Below are positions 1-7,210 of a stretch of DNA of 21,056 nt, piece by piece. The first letter of the stretch is position 1. Each line of letters begins with the position of its first letter. The position numbers were made by a program, and so were the translations under genes. This DNA comes from Bacteroidales bacterium GP1 (GTDB lineage: Bacteria; Bacteroidota; Bacteroidia; Bacteroidales; Muribaculaceae): contig DAAI01000040.1 in the NCBI GenBank assembly GCA_001701105.1, positions 53,076-74,131 of the forward strand, read 5' to 3'. The notes beneath the pieces were generated by a model that ran no database searches, was not told where the DNA came from, and saw only the letters and a program-made list of their open reading frames with translations.

Positions 1-372
1 CCCTGCTGAAACTTTTTTCCCGGCATTTTCCGCTTGTAATAACAAGGGCCGGAATTTCTCATATTGGGCAATGGAATTAAACGTGATATGGCTGCAACCC
101 GCCAAGAACTCCGGAAAGGTTTTTTCAGTGTATACCGTGCAATATGCATGCACATCATTTCCAAGATAATCGAGACTTAGCTTCATTTCATTGAGAGAGC
201 TTGCGGTCGATGCATTGAAATATTCCGAAATTATTGGAAATGTCTTCCATAAAGCATTGGCCTTAAATGCCATTATTATCTTAACCCCTGCTGTATCGGC
301 CACATAACGTAATTTTTCCATATTCTTACGCAGCCGATCTTCATAAACTATGTAATAAGGAGTCTCCATCAT
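1..372 (-). CDS. nspC: Carboxynorspermidine decarboxylase, N-terminal part (runs off the left edge)
   Basis: Reverse-strand translation of the first 372 bases is open to the window edge and gives 124 residues starting MMETPYYIVYEDRLRK. The family is a fold-type III (alanine-racemase-like barrel) PLP enzyme that decarboxylates carboxynorspermidine or carboxyspermidine in the alternative polyamine pathway, in the cytoplasm. The segment around residues 33-40 (IIMAFKAN) holds the lysine expected to bind PLP, and the following FPIIS...TASSLNE block is typical of NspC. Two adjacent in-frame ATGs (372 and 369) could start it; the ATG at 369 is equally plausible. It begins 16 bases after the helicase stop, so it is probably the fourth gene of that operon. 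The remaining two thirds of the protein lie outside, so active-site completeness cannot be checked. Confidence 0.85.
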   Translation of the reverse strand, partial: MMETPYYIVYEDRLRKNMEKLRYVADTAGVKIIMAFKANALWKTFPIISEYFNASTASSLNEMKLSLDYLGNDVHAYCTVYTEKTFPEFLAGCSHITFNSIAQYEKFRPLLLQAENAGKKVSAG

Positions 373-388
373 ATCAAGTATATGCTAA

Positions 389-2689
389 TCAGTCAATAAT
401 ATTGATCTTAGCGAATGAGAGCAAGAGTTTCTTTATCCCTGAATCTCCGAAATCCACTGTTATGCTGTCTTGCCCGGATACTTGGCTGAATCCAGTGATA
501 GTCCCAATTCCGAATGACAGATGCTCAATTCTCATCCCTATCTTCAGATCGCTTGCTTTATATTTACCAATCCCTGCAGTTGATGAAGTTATCTTTTTCT
601 TTTTTGCATTATATCTATGGTCCGAAATATGGCTTCCATTGATCACAGATGAGTTATAATTTGCAACAGGATTGGTAAACCTGGTACCGGAGTCATAATG
701 CACCCCCGTGTTGCCATCCCATTTAATATAGCGAGGATTTATTTCAGTCAGGAAACGCGAAGGCGACGACATTACTGTCTGACCATTGCGGAAACGTGAT
801 TTGGCATAAGAAAGCATGCAAGATTCTTGTGCCCTTGTTATTGCCACATAAAGCAATCTTCGTTCCTCTTCCACTTGCCGGATACTATCCATTGCCATTG
901 CCGACGGGAATAACTCCTCCTCAACACCTACTATACATACATGTTTAAATTCCAATCCTTTAGCTGCGTGAGCAGTCATCATAGTCACCTTTGCATCGCT
1001 ATCGCTGTCAGGGATGTCCTGGTCGGTGGCAAGCATCACTTCAGAAAGGAATGAGGAGAGTGAAATATCTTCCTCACCGCTTTCCACACGAGCATCTACA
1101 AATTCTTTCATACCCTTCAGCAATTCACGCAGATTTTCACGACGGCTGATATTTTCGGGAGTATTGTCATGAGAGAGGGCTGCCAGGATTCCGGTGCGAT
1201 TAAAAACATTCTGCCCCATCTCGTAGGCATCGGATGTCTTGTTATCCATTATGAATCCTTTTATCAGATCCGTAAATCCGTCCAGTTTCTTTAAAGTACC
1301 TGCATTTACATTCAATCCTGTATTAATAGGGTCGTTGAGCACTCCCCACATACTCTTTGATGATTCAACAGCCGCGGTTTGAATCTTTTTCATAGTAGTT
1401 TCGCCTATGCCTCGTGCCGGATAGTTGATAATCCTCCTTAACGCCTCGTCATCATCCGGATTAATTATCATCCTGAAATATGCCACCGCGTCTTTCACTT
1501 CTTTTCGTTGGTAGAAAGCCATTCCACCATAGATGCGATAGCTGATATTACGTTTTCTTAAGGCTTCTTCCAGAACACGGCTTTGTGCGTTGGTTCGATA
1601 AAGAATAGCATAGTTTTCATATGAATCATGGCATGCCTGCTTTGTACGCAATATATGGGCCGCCACGAGGGCGGCTTCTTCAAGGTCGCTATAAGTTTGC
1701 ACCACCTCAACCTTGCTCCCTTCCTCGTTATTGCTGAAAACGTGTTTTTGTAGTTGATGCTGATTCTTTTCTATCAGCGATGCTGAAGCGTTTACGATAT
1801 TTTGAGTAGAACGGTAATTCCGTTCCAATTTGAATATGCGAAGATTGGGATATTCTCTTTCCAGATCAATGATGTTATCAATATTCGCACCGCGGAAAGA
1901 ATATATGCTCTGGGCATCATCGCCCACAACGCATACTAAATTCTTTGGAGCCGCCAATTGCTTTACAACCATATGCTGGGCATAATTCGTGTCTTGATAC
2001 TCATCTACGAGAATATATCTGAACTGCTGGGCCAAAGTCTGCCGGATATCTTCATTATCCCTCAGCAATAGATTCATATAGAATAGTATATCATCGAAAT
2101 CCATTGCATTAGCCACCCTACATCTTTCTTCATATACCCGGAAAATAGTGGCAATCATCGGCCGTTTTGATTTTCTGTCGATGTCGGCATATCTATTTTC
2201 GTATTCCCTGGATGTCATCATGGCGTTCTTGGCATTCGATATTGTGGCAGCCACGGCATTGGGCTTATAAATTTTATCGCTAAGCCCGAGATCGCGTATG
2301 ATGATTTTCACTAAATTTCTTGAATCGGAAGCATCATAGATGGAAAAAGATGTCTTGAATCCTATGCGGTCGGCATATTTGCGTAGGATTCTGAGGAAGA
2401 CAGAGTGGAAAGTTCCCATCCATAATCTCGCGGCTGAGGCTTTACCCATTAATGAGGCCACCCGCTCCTTCATTTCGCGTGCCGCTTTATTGGTGAAGGT
2501 GAGGGCGAGAATCTGATGTGGATAATATCCGAGATTTAGCAGATGAGCTATCTTATATGTCAGTACACGAGTCTTTCCGGAGCCGGCTCCGGCTATTACC
2601 AGCTCCGGCCCGTCAACATATTCCACGGCTGCCCTCTGCTGTTCGTTCAATTGATCAAGATAATGATAATCGGGAGCTGGTAAGTCCAT
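389..2689 (-). CDS. uvrD: UvrD/PcrA-type superfamily 1A DNA helicase
   Basis: A 766-residue ATP-dependent 3'-5' DNA helicase of the UvrD/PcrA family, acting in excision repair, replication restart and removal of RecA filaments. Motifs appear in order: Q motif LNEQQRAAV (about residue 14), Walker A GAGSGKT (34-40), TFTNKAA (motif Ia), GTFHS (Ib), Walker B VDEYQDT (228-234), GDDAQSIYSFRGA (III), LERNYRS (IV), TAHAAKGLEF (V, about 572-581) and LLYVAITRA (VI, about 612-620). The C-terminal 55 residues, with RIEHLSFGIGTI, match the Tudor-like RNA-polymerase/DNA contact domain of PcrA and UvrD. Length is normal for the family. The ATG at 2689 is preferred to the TTG one codon upstream because it overlaps the stop of the preceding gene as TGATG, which suggests coupled translation. 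Whether the orthologue is better called pcrA or uvrD cannot be decided here. Confidence 0.95.
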   Translation of the reverse strand: MDLPAPDYHYLDQLNEQQRAAVEYVDGPELVIAGAGSGKTRVLTYKIAHLLNLGYYPHQILALTFTNKAAREMKERVASLMGKASAARLWMGTFHSVFLRILRKYADRIGFKTSFSIYDASDSRNLVKIIIRDLGLSDKIYKPNAVAATISNAKNAMMTSREYENRYADIDRKSKRPMIATIFRVYEERCRVANAMDFDDILFYMNLLLRDNEDIRQTLAQQFRYILVDEYQDTNYAQHMVVKQLAAPKNLVCVVGDDAQSIYSFRGANIDNIIDLEREYPNLRIFKLERNYRSTQNIVNASASLIEKNQHQLQKHVFSNNEEGSKVEVVQTYSDLEEAALVAAHILRTKQACHDSYENYAILYRTNAQSRVLEEALRKRNISYRIYGGMAFYQRKEVKDAVAYFRMIINPDDDEALRRIINYPARGIGETTMKKIQTAAVESSKSMWGVLNDPINTGLNVNAGTLKKLDGFTDLIKGFIMDNKTSDAYEMGQNVFNRTGILAALSHDNTPENISRRENLRELLKGMKEFVDARVESGEEDISLSSFLSEVMLATDQDIPDSDSDAKVTMMTAHAAKGLEFKHVCIVGVEEELFPSAMAMDSIRQVEEERRLLYVAITRAQESCMLSYAKSRFRNGQTVMSSPSRFLTEINPRYIKWDGNTGVHYDSGTRFTNPVANYNSSVINGSHISDHRYNAKKKKITSSTAGIGKYKASDLKIGMRIEHLSFGIGTITGFSQVSGQDSITVDFGDSGIKKLLLSFAKINIID

Positions 2690-3183
2690 CAATTTTCAGA
2701 TAATGGTAAGATTGTATCTTTATATGAAGGTATTCGCGGAACAAAATCATATGAACCGTGTTCGTAGTCCATGCGGCAGAAGTAATGCGACAATCCATTT
2801 GAGACCACAAGATAATTGGCATTCAAAACCATATTGTAGCGTACTATCTGATCGAAAACATCCTGTGTGATGGCCACATCCGGAGCTTTGTATTCAATTA
2901 TGATATGAGGAAGATTATCCCTGCCATAGATTAATGTGTCGCATCTACGGAGGGTCCCGTTTAATTTAATAGCCACCTCGTTGGCAATCAGAGCCTGAGG
3001 ATATCCAAACTTGTCGATCAGCCATGACGTGAACTGCTGGCGGACATATTCTTCCGGAGTAAGGGAGACAAATTTATCCCTTATTCGGTCATATACATTC
3101 AAGTTTCCATCCTTCTCGACTAGCCTCATCTTATAATGAGGGATATTCAAGAGAGGCAAATTTTTAAATTCCCCGATTGTCAT
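2689..3183 (-). CDS. Stand-alone HsdR-N-terminal-like PD-(D/E)XK protein
   Basis: A 164-residue protein resembling the N-terminal domain of type I restriction HsdR subunits (the small single-domain form common in Bacteroidota). The visible nuclease-fold signature is E69, D82 in RRCDTLIY and E97-Y-K99 in IIIEYKAPD, which is the D...ExK catalytic pattern; the N-terminal half has the EEYVRQQF helix typical of the family. No helicase, specificity or methylase gene is present, so this is not a complete restriction system. Its start overlaps the stop of the S1/P1 nuclease gene (ATGA), and its stop TGA overlaps the helicase ATG, so all three are probably co-translated. The fold assignment is fairly secure; the biological role is unknown, and a link to helicase-driven DNA processing is only inferred from the coupling. 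Confidence 0.8.
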   Translation of the reverse strand: MTIGEFKNLPLLNIPHYKMRLVEKDGNLNVYDRIRDKFVSLTPEEYVRQQFTSWLIDKFGYPQALIANEVAIKLNGTLRRCDTLIYGRDNLPHIIIEYKAPDVAITQDVFDQIVRYNMVLNANYLVVSNGLSHYFCRMDYEHGSYDFVPRIPSYKDTILPLSEN

Positions 3184-3998
3184 TGTGCGAGTGGCGTCCA
3201 GTATCCTTTATAATCAGGGTCGAAAATAGTGTTCAGCAGATCAGCCAATCGTAAACCGCCTTTAAGCAGCTGCATCTCTATCACGGGTGTCCATTCGGAG
3301 ATATAGTCATAGCTCAAATCGGAATTAATAGGAGTGCGGTTGTAGATGTCAGTGGCAATTACATAGGTCTGTTCTGCCCAGTTTTCAGGAAAAGCGTCGG
3401 TCAGGATGCTGATAGTCTCCTCATTTCCGGCCCTGTCAATCTGTTGCTGCCATTCGGTATAGCTCCATTTATGGCCCGCCTCCAATATCTTGCTGTCCCA
3501 TACGCTATGAAGATTTGTTGGCGATTTAAAGAATTTTACATTCCATCTGTTACCTCCAAGATCGGAGGCATGGCCCATATGCATGGGTTGATGAATGTCG
3601 CCGACAAGATGAGATATGATCTTTAATGCCAGAGCTTTTTCATGTAATGAAGTCTCAGGAGAGGAAAGGATGTCGGCTTGCAGGAGAATTCCGCGAACCA
3701 CATCGCCATCGGGATGCAATGGCGCGCTTCTGAAAGTCTCGTCAGCATCGATATTCTTATAATGCCATGTTTTGGTATAGGCATATTCATCTGAATGAGA
3801 GGCGTTATCGAGCCAGTTGGAATAGTATACCAGACTCTTGCCTTGATAAATGCTATCGATGGCGGCTTTAGTGGCCGGGGTTACATGATTTTCCGCTATG
3901 AAAGCGACTGTGTCATGTCCTTTCTGACCCCAGCCGAATGCACTCAATGCCCCCATTGCCGTGAATAACACTGATGAGAATATTTTTTTGCAAATCAT
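3180..3998 (-). CDS. Exported S1/P1-family zinc nuclease
   Basis: A 272-residue secreted single-strand nuclease or 3'-nucleotidase of the S1/P1 (zinc-dependent phospholipase C fold) family. Residues 1-22 form a signal peptide (KK, then a hydrophobic run ending ALSAFG). Cleavage before W23 would leave tryptophan at the mature N-terminus, which in P1 nuclease is itself a zinc ligand. The other expected ligands are all present: H28, D64 (NWLDNA), H79 (TWHY), H130, D134 and H140 (HLVGDIHQPMH), H164 and D168 (NLHSVWD). It should therefore bind three zinc ions and act in the periplasm or outside the cell, perhaps salvaging nucleotides or phosphate. It heads the minus-strand operon and overlaps the next gene by four bases, an odd partner for cytoplasmic DNA-processing proteins. 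Confidence 0.93.
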   Translation of the reverse strand: MICKKIFSSVLFTAMGALSAFGWGQKGHDTVAFIAENHVTPATKAAIDSIYQGKSLVYYSNWLDNASHSDEYAYTKTWHYKNIDADETFRSAPLHPDGDVVRGILLQADILSSPETSLHEKALALKIISHLVGDIHQPMHMGHASDLGGNRWNVKFFKSPTNLHSVWDSKILEAGHKWSYTEWQQQIDRAGNEETISILTDAFPENWAEQTYVIATDIYNRTPINSDLSYDYISEWTPVIEMQLLKGGLRLADLLNTIFDPDYKGYWTPLAQ

Positions 3999-4045
3999 GG
4001 CTTTTCTTTATCGTTATGATTATTAAATGTCTTGATTATATATTG

Positions 4046-4053
4046 CAAAATTA
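4046..4053 (-). promoter_or_regulatory. Candidate -7 element for the nuclease-helicase operon
   Basis: On the minus strand this octamer reads TAATTTTG, an exact match to the Bacteroides -7 consensus TAnnTTTG, and sits about 48 bases before the S1/P1 nuclease ATG. No TTG was found at the expected -33 distance, so only half of the promoter is supported. Confidence 0.4.
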
Positions 4054-4188
4054 ATGAAAAAATCCGAGTATTGGAAATAATCCCCCGAGAGACTTTCTAT
4101 GCCTCACTTGTCATGTTCCTTATATGCAATCTTATAGATAAATATTTAAATCCAAAGGTGAGCGTTATTAAAAAGATTTATAATAATT

Positions 4189-4219
4189 TTGTGTATTTCG
4201 GTTTATTCAATTACCTTTG
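4189..4219 (+). promoter_or_regulatory. Bacteroides-type promoter for the HU operon
   Basis: A TTG at 4189-4191 and TACCTTTG at 4212-4219 are separated by 20 bases, fitting the Bacteroides sigma factor consensus TTG-N19-23-TAnnTTTG. Transcription would begin a few bases beyond 4219, leaving a short leader of roughly 15 bases before the ATG at 4241. There is no Shine-Dalgarno site, as is usual in this phylum. Confidence 0.65.
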
Positions 4220-4240
4220 CAAAGTTGAATTAACCCGGAT

Positions 4241-4516
4241 ATGGATTATAAGGAAACGAACGCCGAACTTGAGCGCCGTCTTGGCCGCGATTCACAAGAT
4301 GTTGAATTGCTATGTAGTGAATTAGGAAACCTTCTTGCAGGACTCATAAAGGAAGGAGCCGCAGTAGCTATACCTGCATTCGGTACATTTGAGGCAAAAA
4401 AACGTAATGAACGGATAGCGGTGCATCCGTCGACGGGGAAGAAAATGTTATTACCCCCGAAATTATCCATAGTATTCAAGCCATCGGTCACTCTGAAACA
4501 AAAAATACGCAAATGA
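4241..4516 (+). CDS. HU/IHF-family DNA-binding protein, small form
   Basis: A 91-residue nucleoid-associated protein of the HU/IHF fold. The N-terminal 40 residues form the helical dimerisation part, followed by the family signature PAFGTFEAKKRNERIA (residues 45-60) and a beta-arm with HPSTGKKMLLPP, which carries the proline that in HU and IHF wedges into the DNA minor groove. The C-terminal strand IVFKPSVTLKQKI closes the fold. It is normal in length and is not the canonical housekeeping HU by sequence; the N-terminus is shifted from the usual MNKTELI type. The start at 4241 follows a good promoter. Its stop overlaps the start of a second HU-like gene (ATGA), so the two are probably made together and might form a heterodimer, which is inference. 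Confidence 0.9.
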   Translation: MDYKETNAELERRLGRDSQDVELLCSELGNLLAGLIKEGAAVAIPAFGTFEAKKRNERIAVHPSTGKKMLLPPKLSIVFKPSVTLKQKIRK

Positions 4517-5775
4517 TGGATGAAAGAATAACGCTATCAACCCTTGTGTCGATGTTGTCGCTAAATACGGGCGACAGCAAAAAGGATACTGAAGATTTCA
4601 TCCGTGAGTTGTTTGCTTTGATTGCAGAAGCTCTGGAACGCGGTGAAAGCATAAAAGTGAAAGGACTCGGTGTATTTAAGACCATCAATGTCGAGGCACG
4701 CAAGAGTGTTAACGTGAATGATGGTACTGAAACCTTGATACCTCAGCATAAAAAAGTGACTTTCACTCCATCAAAGGAGATTGCTTTGCTGGTAAATGAG
4801 CCGTTTGAGATGTTTCAGACAGTTGAAATTACCGAAGAAGCGGCTTTACGCCTTATCTCTGATGACAATGATTCTGTGGAAGTGGACCAAGATGATAATG
4901 GTGACACGGGTCAGCTTGAGGAGGAAGAGGATTTTTCCGAGGTAAAAGACCAAGAACCGGCTATCGCAGGAGACAACAACGATGGCGTACTTTATCAGGT
5001 GACTGAAGAATACGATTCTTCTGATTACACATTGACGGAACAGATTCCATTTGGTAATGTTTCAGATGATTCAAACAACATGGATGAATCACGTCAGGAA
5101 GATTGCACGCCCGGGGCTATTATGACAAGCAGCGAGGAAAGTCCTGGTCAAGAAACTGTTATTGAGAATAATGAAGAAGTTGCACTTCCGGCAGAAGATG
5201 ATGAGCCTGGAGACGCGGTGGATTATGACGACCAAACATTTAACTTCAATCCTTGTCACGCAAGAAACTATTATTGGTTTGGTGTGGTGACGGGTATTAT
5301 AGTGAGTGCGATAGGAATGGTATTATTCTGGAATTTATATGGAAAAGAAATTAAAAAACCGGTAGCCGATACCCGTAATAGCCAGATAATAGCTTTATCC
5401 TCTCCCAAAACCCTTGATAACGTCACAGTGATATCCGGCGATTCAAGTAAAAATGAAGAAGTAAAGGCTGAGGAGAAAAGTATATATGAAGAGGCTATAG
5501 ATGTGCCTACCAATCCGAGCGATGAGAGAAAATTTGATACCATCACGACTACTCGCTATCTCACCACCATGGCGAAAGATCATTATGGTAATTATCATCT
5601 ATGGCCCTACATATATAAAGAAAATGAGAAGATTCTCGGGCATCCGGACAGAATCCGGCCCGGCACAAAAGTGGTGATTCCTCCATTGAGCAAATATGGC
5701 GTCGACCCGTCAAATCCGGCGGAAATAGAGAAGGCTAAGAAAATGGGCACGGAGATATATTCACGATATAAATAA
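4513..5775 (+). CDS. HU-like domain, acidic linker, membrane span and LysM-like domain protein
   Basis: A 420-residue chimera. Residues 1-95 are HU-like (VKGLGVFKTINVEARKS, then a beta-arm with LIPQHKKVTFTPS). Residues about 106-245 form a very acidic, low-complexity linker rich in D, E, S and N. Residues about 253-276 (YYWFGVVTGIIVSAIG onward) are one hydrophobic membrane span. After a second linker, residues about 345-392 resemble a LysM module (YLTTMAKDHYGN, LWPYIYKEN, IRPGTKVVIPP). There is no signal peptide, so the HU part should stay in the cytoplasm and the LysM part should lie in the periplasm, where it could bind peptidoglycan. Two ATGs (4513 and 4516) are possible; the first gives an ATGA overlap with the upstream HU gene. 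Similar HU/LysM proteins are, from memory, seen in Bacteroidota genomes but lack an established function. The domain reading is firm for HU and the span, moderate for LysM. Confidence 0.85.
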   Translation: MMDERITLSTLVSMLSLNTGDSKKDTEDFIRELFALIAEALERGESIKVKGLGVFKTINVEARKSVNVNDGTETLIPQHKKVTFTPSKEIALLVNEPFEMFQTVEITEEAALRLISDDNDSVEVDQDDNGDTGQLEEEEDFSEVKDQEPAIAGDNNDGVLYQVTEEYDSSDYTLTEQIPFGNVSDDSNNMDESRQEDCTPGAIMTSSEESPGQETVIENNEEVALPAEDDEPGDAVDYDDQTFNFNPCHARNYYWFGVVTGIIVSAIGMVLFWNLYGKEIKKPVADTRNSQIIALSSPKTLDNVTVISGDSSKNEEVKAEEKSIYEEAIDVPTNPSDERKFDTITTTRYLTTMAKDHYGNYHLWPYIYKENEKILGHPDRIRPGTKVVIPPLSKYGVDPSNPAEIEKAKKMGTEIYSRYK

Positions 5776-5808
5776 GGAAATTCGTATAACCGATTCAAAT
5801 ATAAAAAA

Positions 5809-6180
5809 ATGATTAAAATGATGTTGATTGCCGGTGCAGGCGGATTTGTCGGCACTTGTGGCAGATTCCTGATCGGCAAATGGAGTGCCGGGATGTGGCA
5901 TGGAGCATTTCCAATGGGAACTTTCCTTGTAAACATTATAGGGTGCTTTATCATTGGTCTGCTTTTCGGACTCCTTGAGAAAACAAATGTAATGACAGCC
6001 TCGGAGAATGTTTTATTAATCACAGGATTCTGCGGAGGCTTTACCACCTTCTCATCATTTGCAGATGATATGTGGGTTCTTGGCAGCAAAGGCGATTGGG
6101 TAACTTTTGGAGTCTATCTGGCTCTTAGTGTCATCATAGGCGTTGCGCTCGTGTGGGCAGGACGTGCATTGATACGATAA
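5809..6180 (+). CDS. crcB: Fluoride ion channel CrcB/Fluc
   Basis: A 123-residue, four-span inner-membrane protein of the CrcB/Fluc family, which forms dual-topology dimers that export fluoride. Family hallmarks are GGFVGTCGRF near the N-terminus (residues 11-20), GTFLVNIIGCF (37-47) with the pore asparagine N42, and TGFCGGFTTFSSF (72-84) with the phenylalanines F81 and F84 that line the pore and the glycine/threonine turn that binds the central sodium ion. Length is typical. It starts 33 bases after the HU-LysM gene, so it is probably the last gene of that operon. The short gap leaves no room for a fluoride (crcB) riboswitch, so fluoride induction by that route is not supported here. Confidence 0.95.
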   Translation: MIKMMLIAGAGGFVGTCGRFLIGKWSAGMWHGAFPMGTFLVNIIGCFIIGLLFGLLEKTNVMTASENVLLITGFCGGFTTFSSFADDMWVLGSKGDWVTFGVYLALSVIIGVALVWAGRALIR

Positions 6181-6200
6181 CCTTACAAATAAATAAGAAT

Positions 6201-6240
6201 GAGAGTGTGCAGAATCAGTTCATGCACACTCTCAATTTTT
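6201..6240 (+). terminator. Strong intrinsic terminator after crcB, shared with the convergent small gene
   Basis: GAGAGTGTGCA (6201-6211) pairs perfectly with TGCACACTCTC (6223-6233) around an 11-base loop, followed by AATTTTT. It lies 20 bases past the crcB stop. Read on the minus strand the same hairpin is followed by an AT-rich tract, so it can also stop transcription from the 6256-6519 gene. Confidence 0.92.
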
Positions 6241-6255
6241 CATCAGGGCACAATC

Positions 6256-6519
6256 TTATTTCTTTTCTCCGAATCCGAAAATACCCTTACCATCGGTCTT
6301 GTCGCCTACGAAATCTTCCAACTTATCCTTCGCGGCGTTCAGGGCTTCCTTTCCTTTGTCAAGATATTCTTTGCCCTGCTCGCTATTAAGGAACTCCTTC
6401 CCCTTCTCGATAGCGGCTTTACCTTGTGCAACAACATTCTGCACCTTTTCGGAGTTAATAAAGTCTCCTGCCTTGTTCACCACATCATTTACGGTGTTTT
6501 TGATATCTTCTGTGTTCAT
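6256..6519 (-). CDS. Small repetitive amphipathic helical protein, function unknown
   Basis: An 87-residue charged, soluble protein (MNTEDIKNTVNDVVNKAG at the start) with no signal peptide and no hydrophobic span. It is predicted by eye to be almost all helix. An internal repeat of 23 residues is visible: FINSE at 20-24 recurs as FLNSE at 43-47, QGKAAIE at 32-38 matches KGKEALN at 55-61, and GK pairs fall at 33, 40, 49 and 56. The tail is glycine-rich (DGKGIFGFGEKK). The pattern recalls LEA-like or apolipoprotein-like 11-mer/heptad proteins and small stress proteins, but I do not recognise a named family. The gene lies alone between the crcB terminator and the divergent recR, 61 bases from recR. 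Real coding is supported by its clean start, position against the terminator and structured repeat; the function is unknown. Confidence 0.75.
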   Translation of the reverse strand: MNTEDIKNTVNDVVNKAGDFINSEKVQNVVAQGKAAIEKGKEFLNSEQGKEYLDKGKEALNAAKDKLEDFVGDKTDGKGIFGFGEKK

Positions 6520-6580
6520 AGTATTGATAATTATTAATCTAATAACATAACATTCGGCAGGGAGGAATCGTTTACTACAT

Positions 6581-7210
6581 ATGCGTTATGAAATGACAAA
6601 TTCAACATTGCTCGACAATGCGGTGGCTGAGCTTTCCAAATTGCCGGGGATAGGGGAGAAGACGGCGTTGCGCCTCGCGCTACACCTACTACGTAAGGAA
6701 AGTGAAGTGACAGAAGCACTTGGTAATTCCCTGTTAGAGATGAGAAGAAGTATAAGATATTGTCCGGAATGTCATAATATTTCCGATGAAGGATTATGTC
6801 CGATATGCTCCGACCCACGTCGTGACCGGACAATAATATGTGTGGTAGAGAATATAAAGGATGTAATCACAGTGGAATCCACTCATGAGCACAGAGGAGT
6901 ATATCACGTGTTGGGAGGATTAATCTCGCCTCTCGACGGCATCTCTCCCTCAGATATAGAAATATCGTCTCTCGTGGAAAGGGTAGAAAAAGGCGAAATT
7001 CAAGAAGTTATTTTAGCCTTGAGTCCTACAATCGACGGCGATACCACCAACTACTATATATATCGGAAATTATCAGGATTTCCGGTTAAGGTCACCATGC
7101 TGGCTCGAGGACTGAGCATAGGAAATGAATTGGAATACACCGATGAATTGACTCTCGGGCGGTCAATTCAGAACAGAATGCTATTCAGCGATACATTTAA
7201 GAATAAATGA
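6581..7210 (+). CDS. recR: Recombination mediator RecR
   Basis: A 209-residue RecR, which with RecO (and RecF) loads RecA onto SSB-covered single-stranded DNA during gap repair. The N-terminal helix-hairpin-helix contains LPGIGEKTALRLALHLL (residues 21-37). A four-cysteine zinc site follows at C61, C64, C73 and C76 (CPECHNISDEGLCPIC). The Toprim domain (about 84-180) shows VVENIKDV and HVLGGLISPLDGI, both characteristic of RecR. Length is normal. The ATG at 6581 is used; an in-frame ATG at 6593 (MTNSTLLDN) is an equally reasonable start. No promoter could be assigned with confidence in the 61-base gap to the divergent gene. RecR is the first gene of a run leading to sprA and overlaps the next gene by four bases. 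Confidence 0.97.
   Translation: MRYEMTNSTLLDNAVAELSKLPGIGEKTALRLALHLLRKESEVTEALGNSLLEMRRSIRYCPECHNISDEGLCPICSDPRRDRTIICVVENIKDVITVESTHEHRGVYHVLGGLISPLDGISPSDIEISSLVERVEKGEIQEVILALSPTIDGDTTNYYIYRKLSGFPVKVTMLARGLSIGNELEYTDELTLGRSIQNRMLFSDTFKNK

Noticed and set aside
2690..2692. TTG as the start of the UvrD-like helicase
   Set aside because: The next codon is ATG and overlaps the upstream stop as TGATG, a better coupled start.
2689..3183. A restriction-modification or other defence island, suggested by the HsdR-like protein
   Set aside because: No methylase, specificity subunit, motor domain or mobile-element gene is nearby; the neighbours are housekeeping genes.
4032..4325. A 97-codon plus-strand frame across the promoter region before the HU gene
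   Set aside because: It needs a TTG start, covers a well-formed promoter and overlaps the HU gene in another frame.
5776..5808. A fluoride riboswitch before crcB
   Set aside because: The gap is only 33 bases and shows no conserved riboswitch structure.
6561..6565. GGAGG as a Shine-Dalgarno site for recR
   Set aside because: It lies 15 bases before the ATG, too far for normal use, and the phylum rarely relies on such sites.
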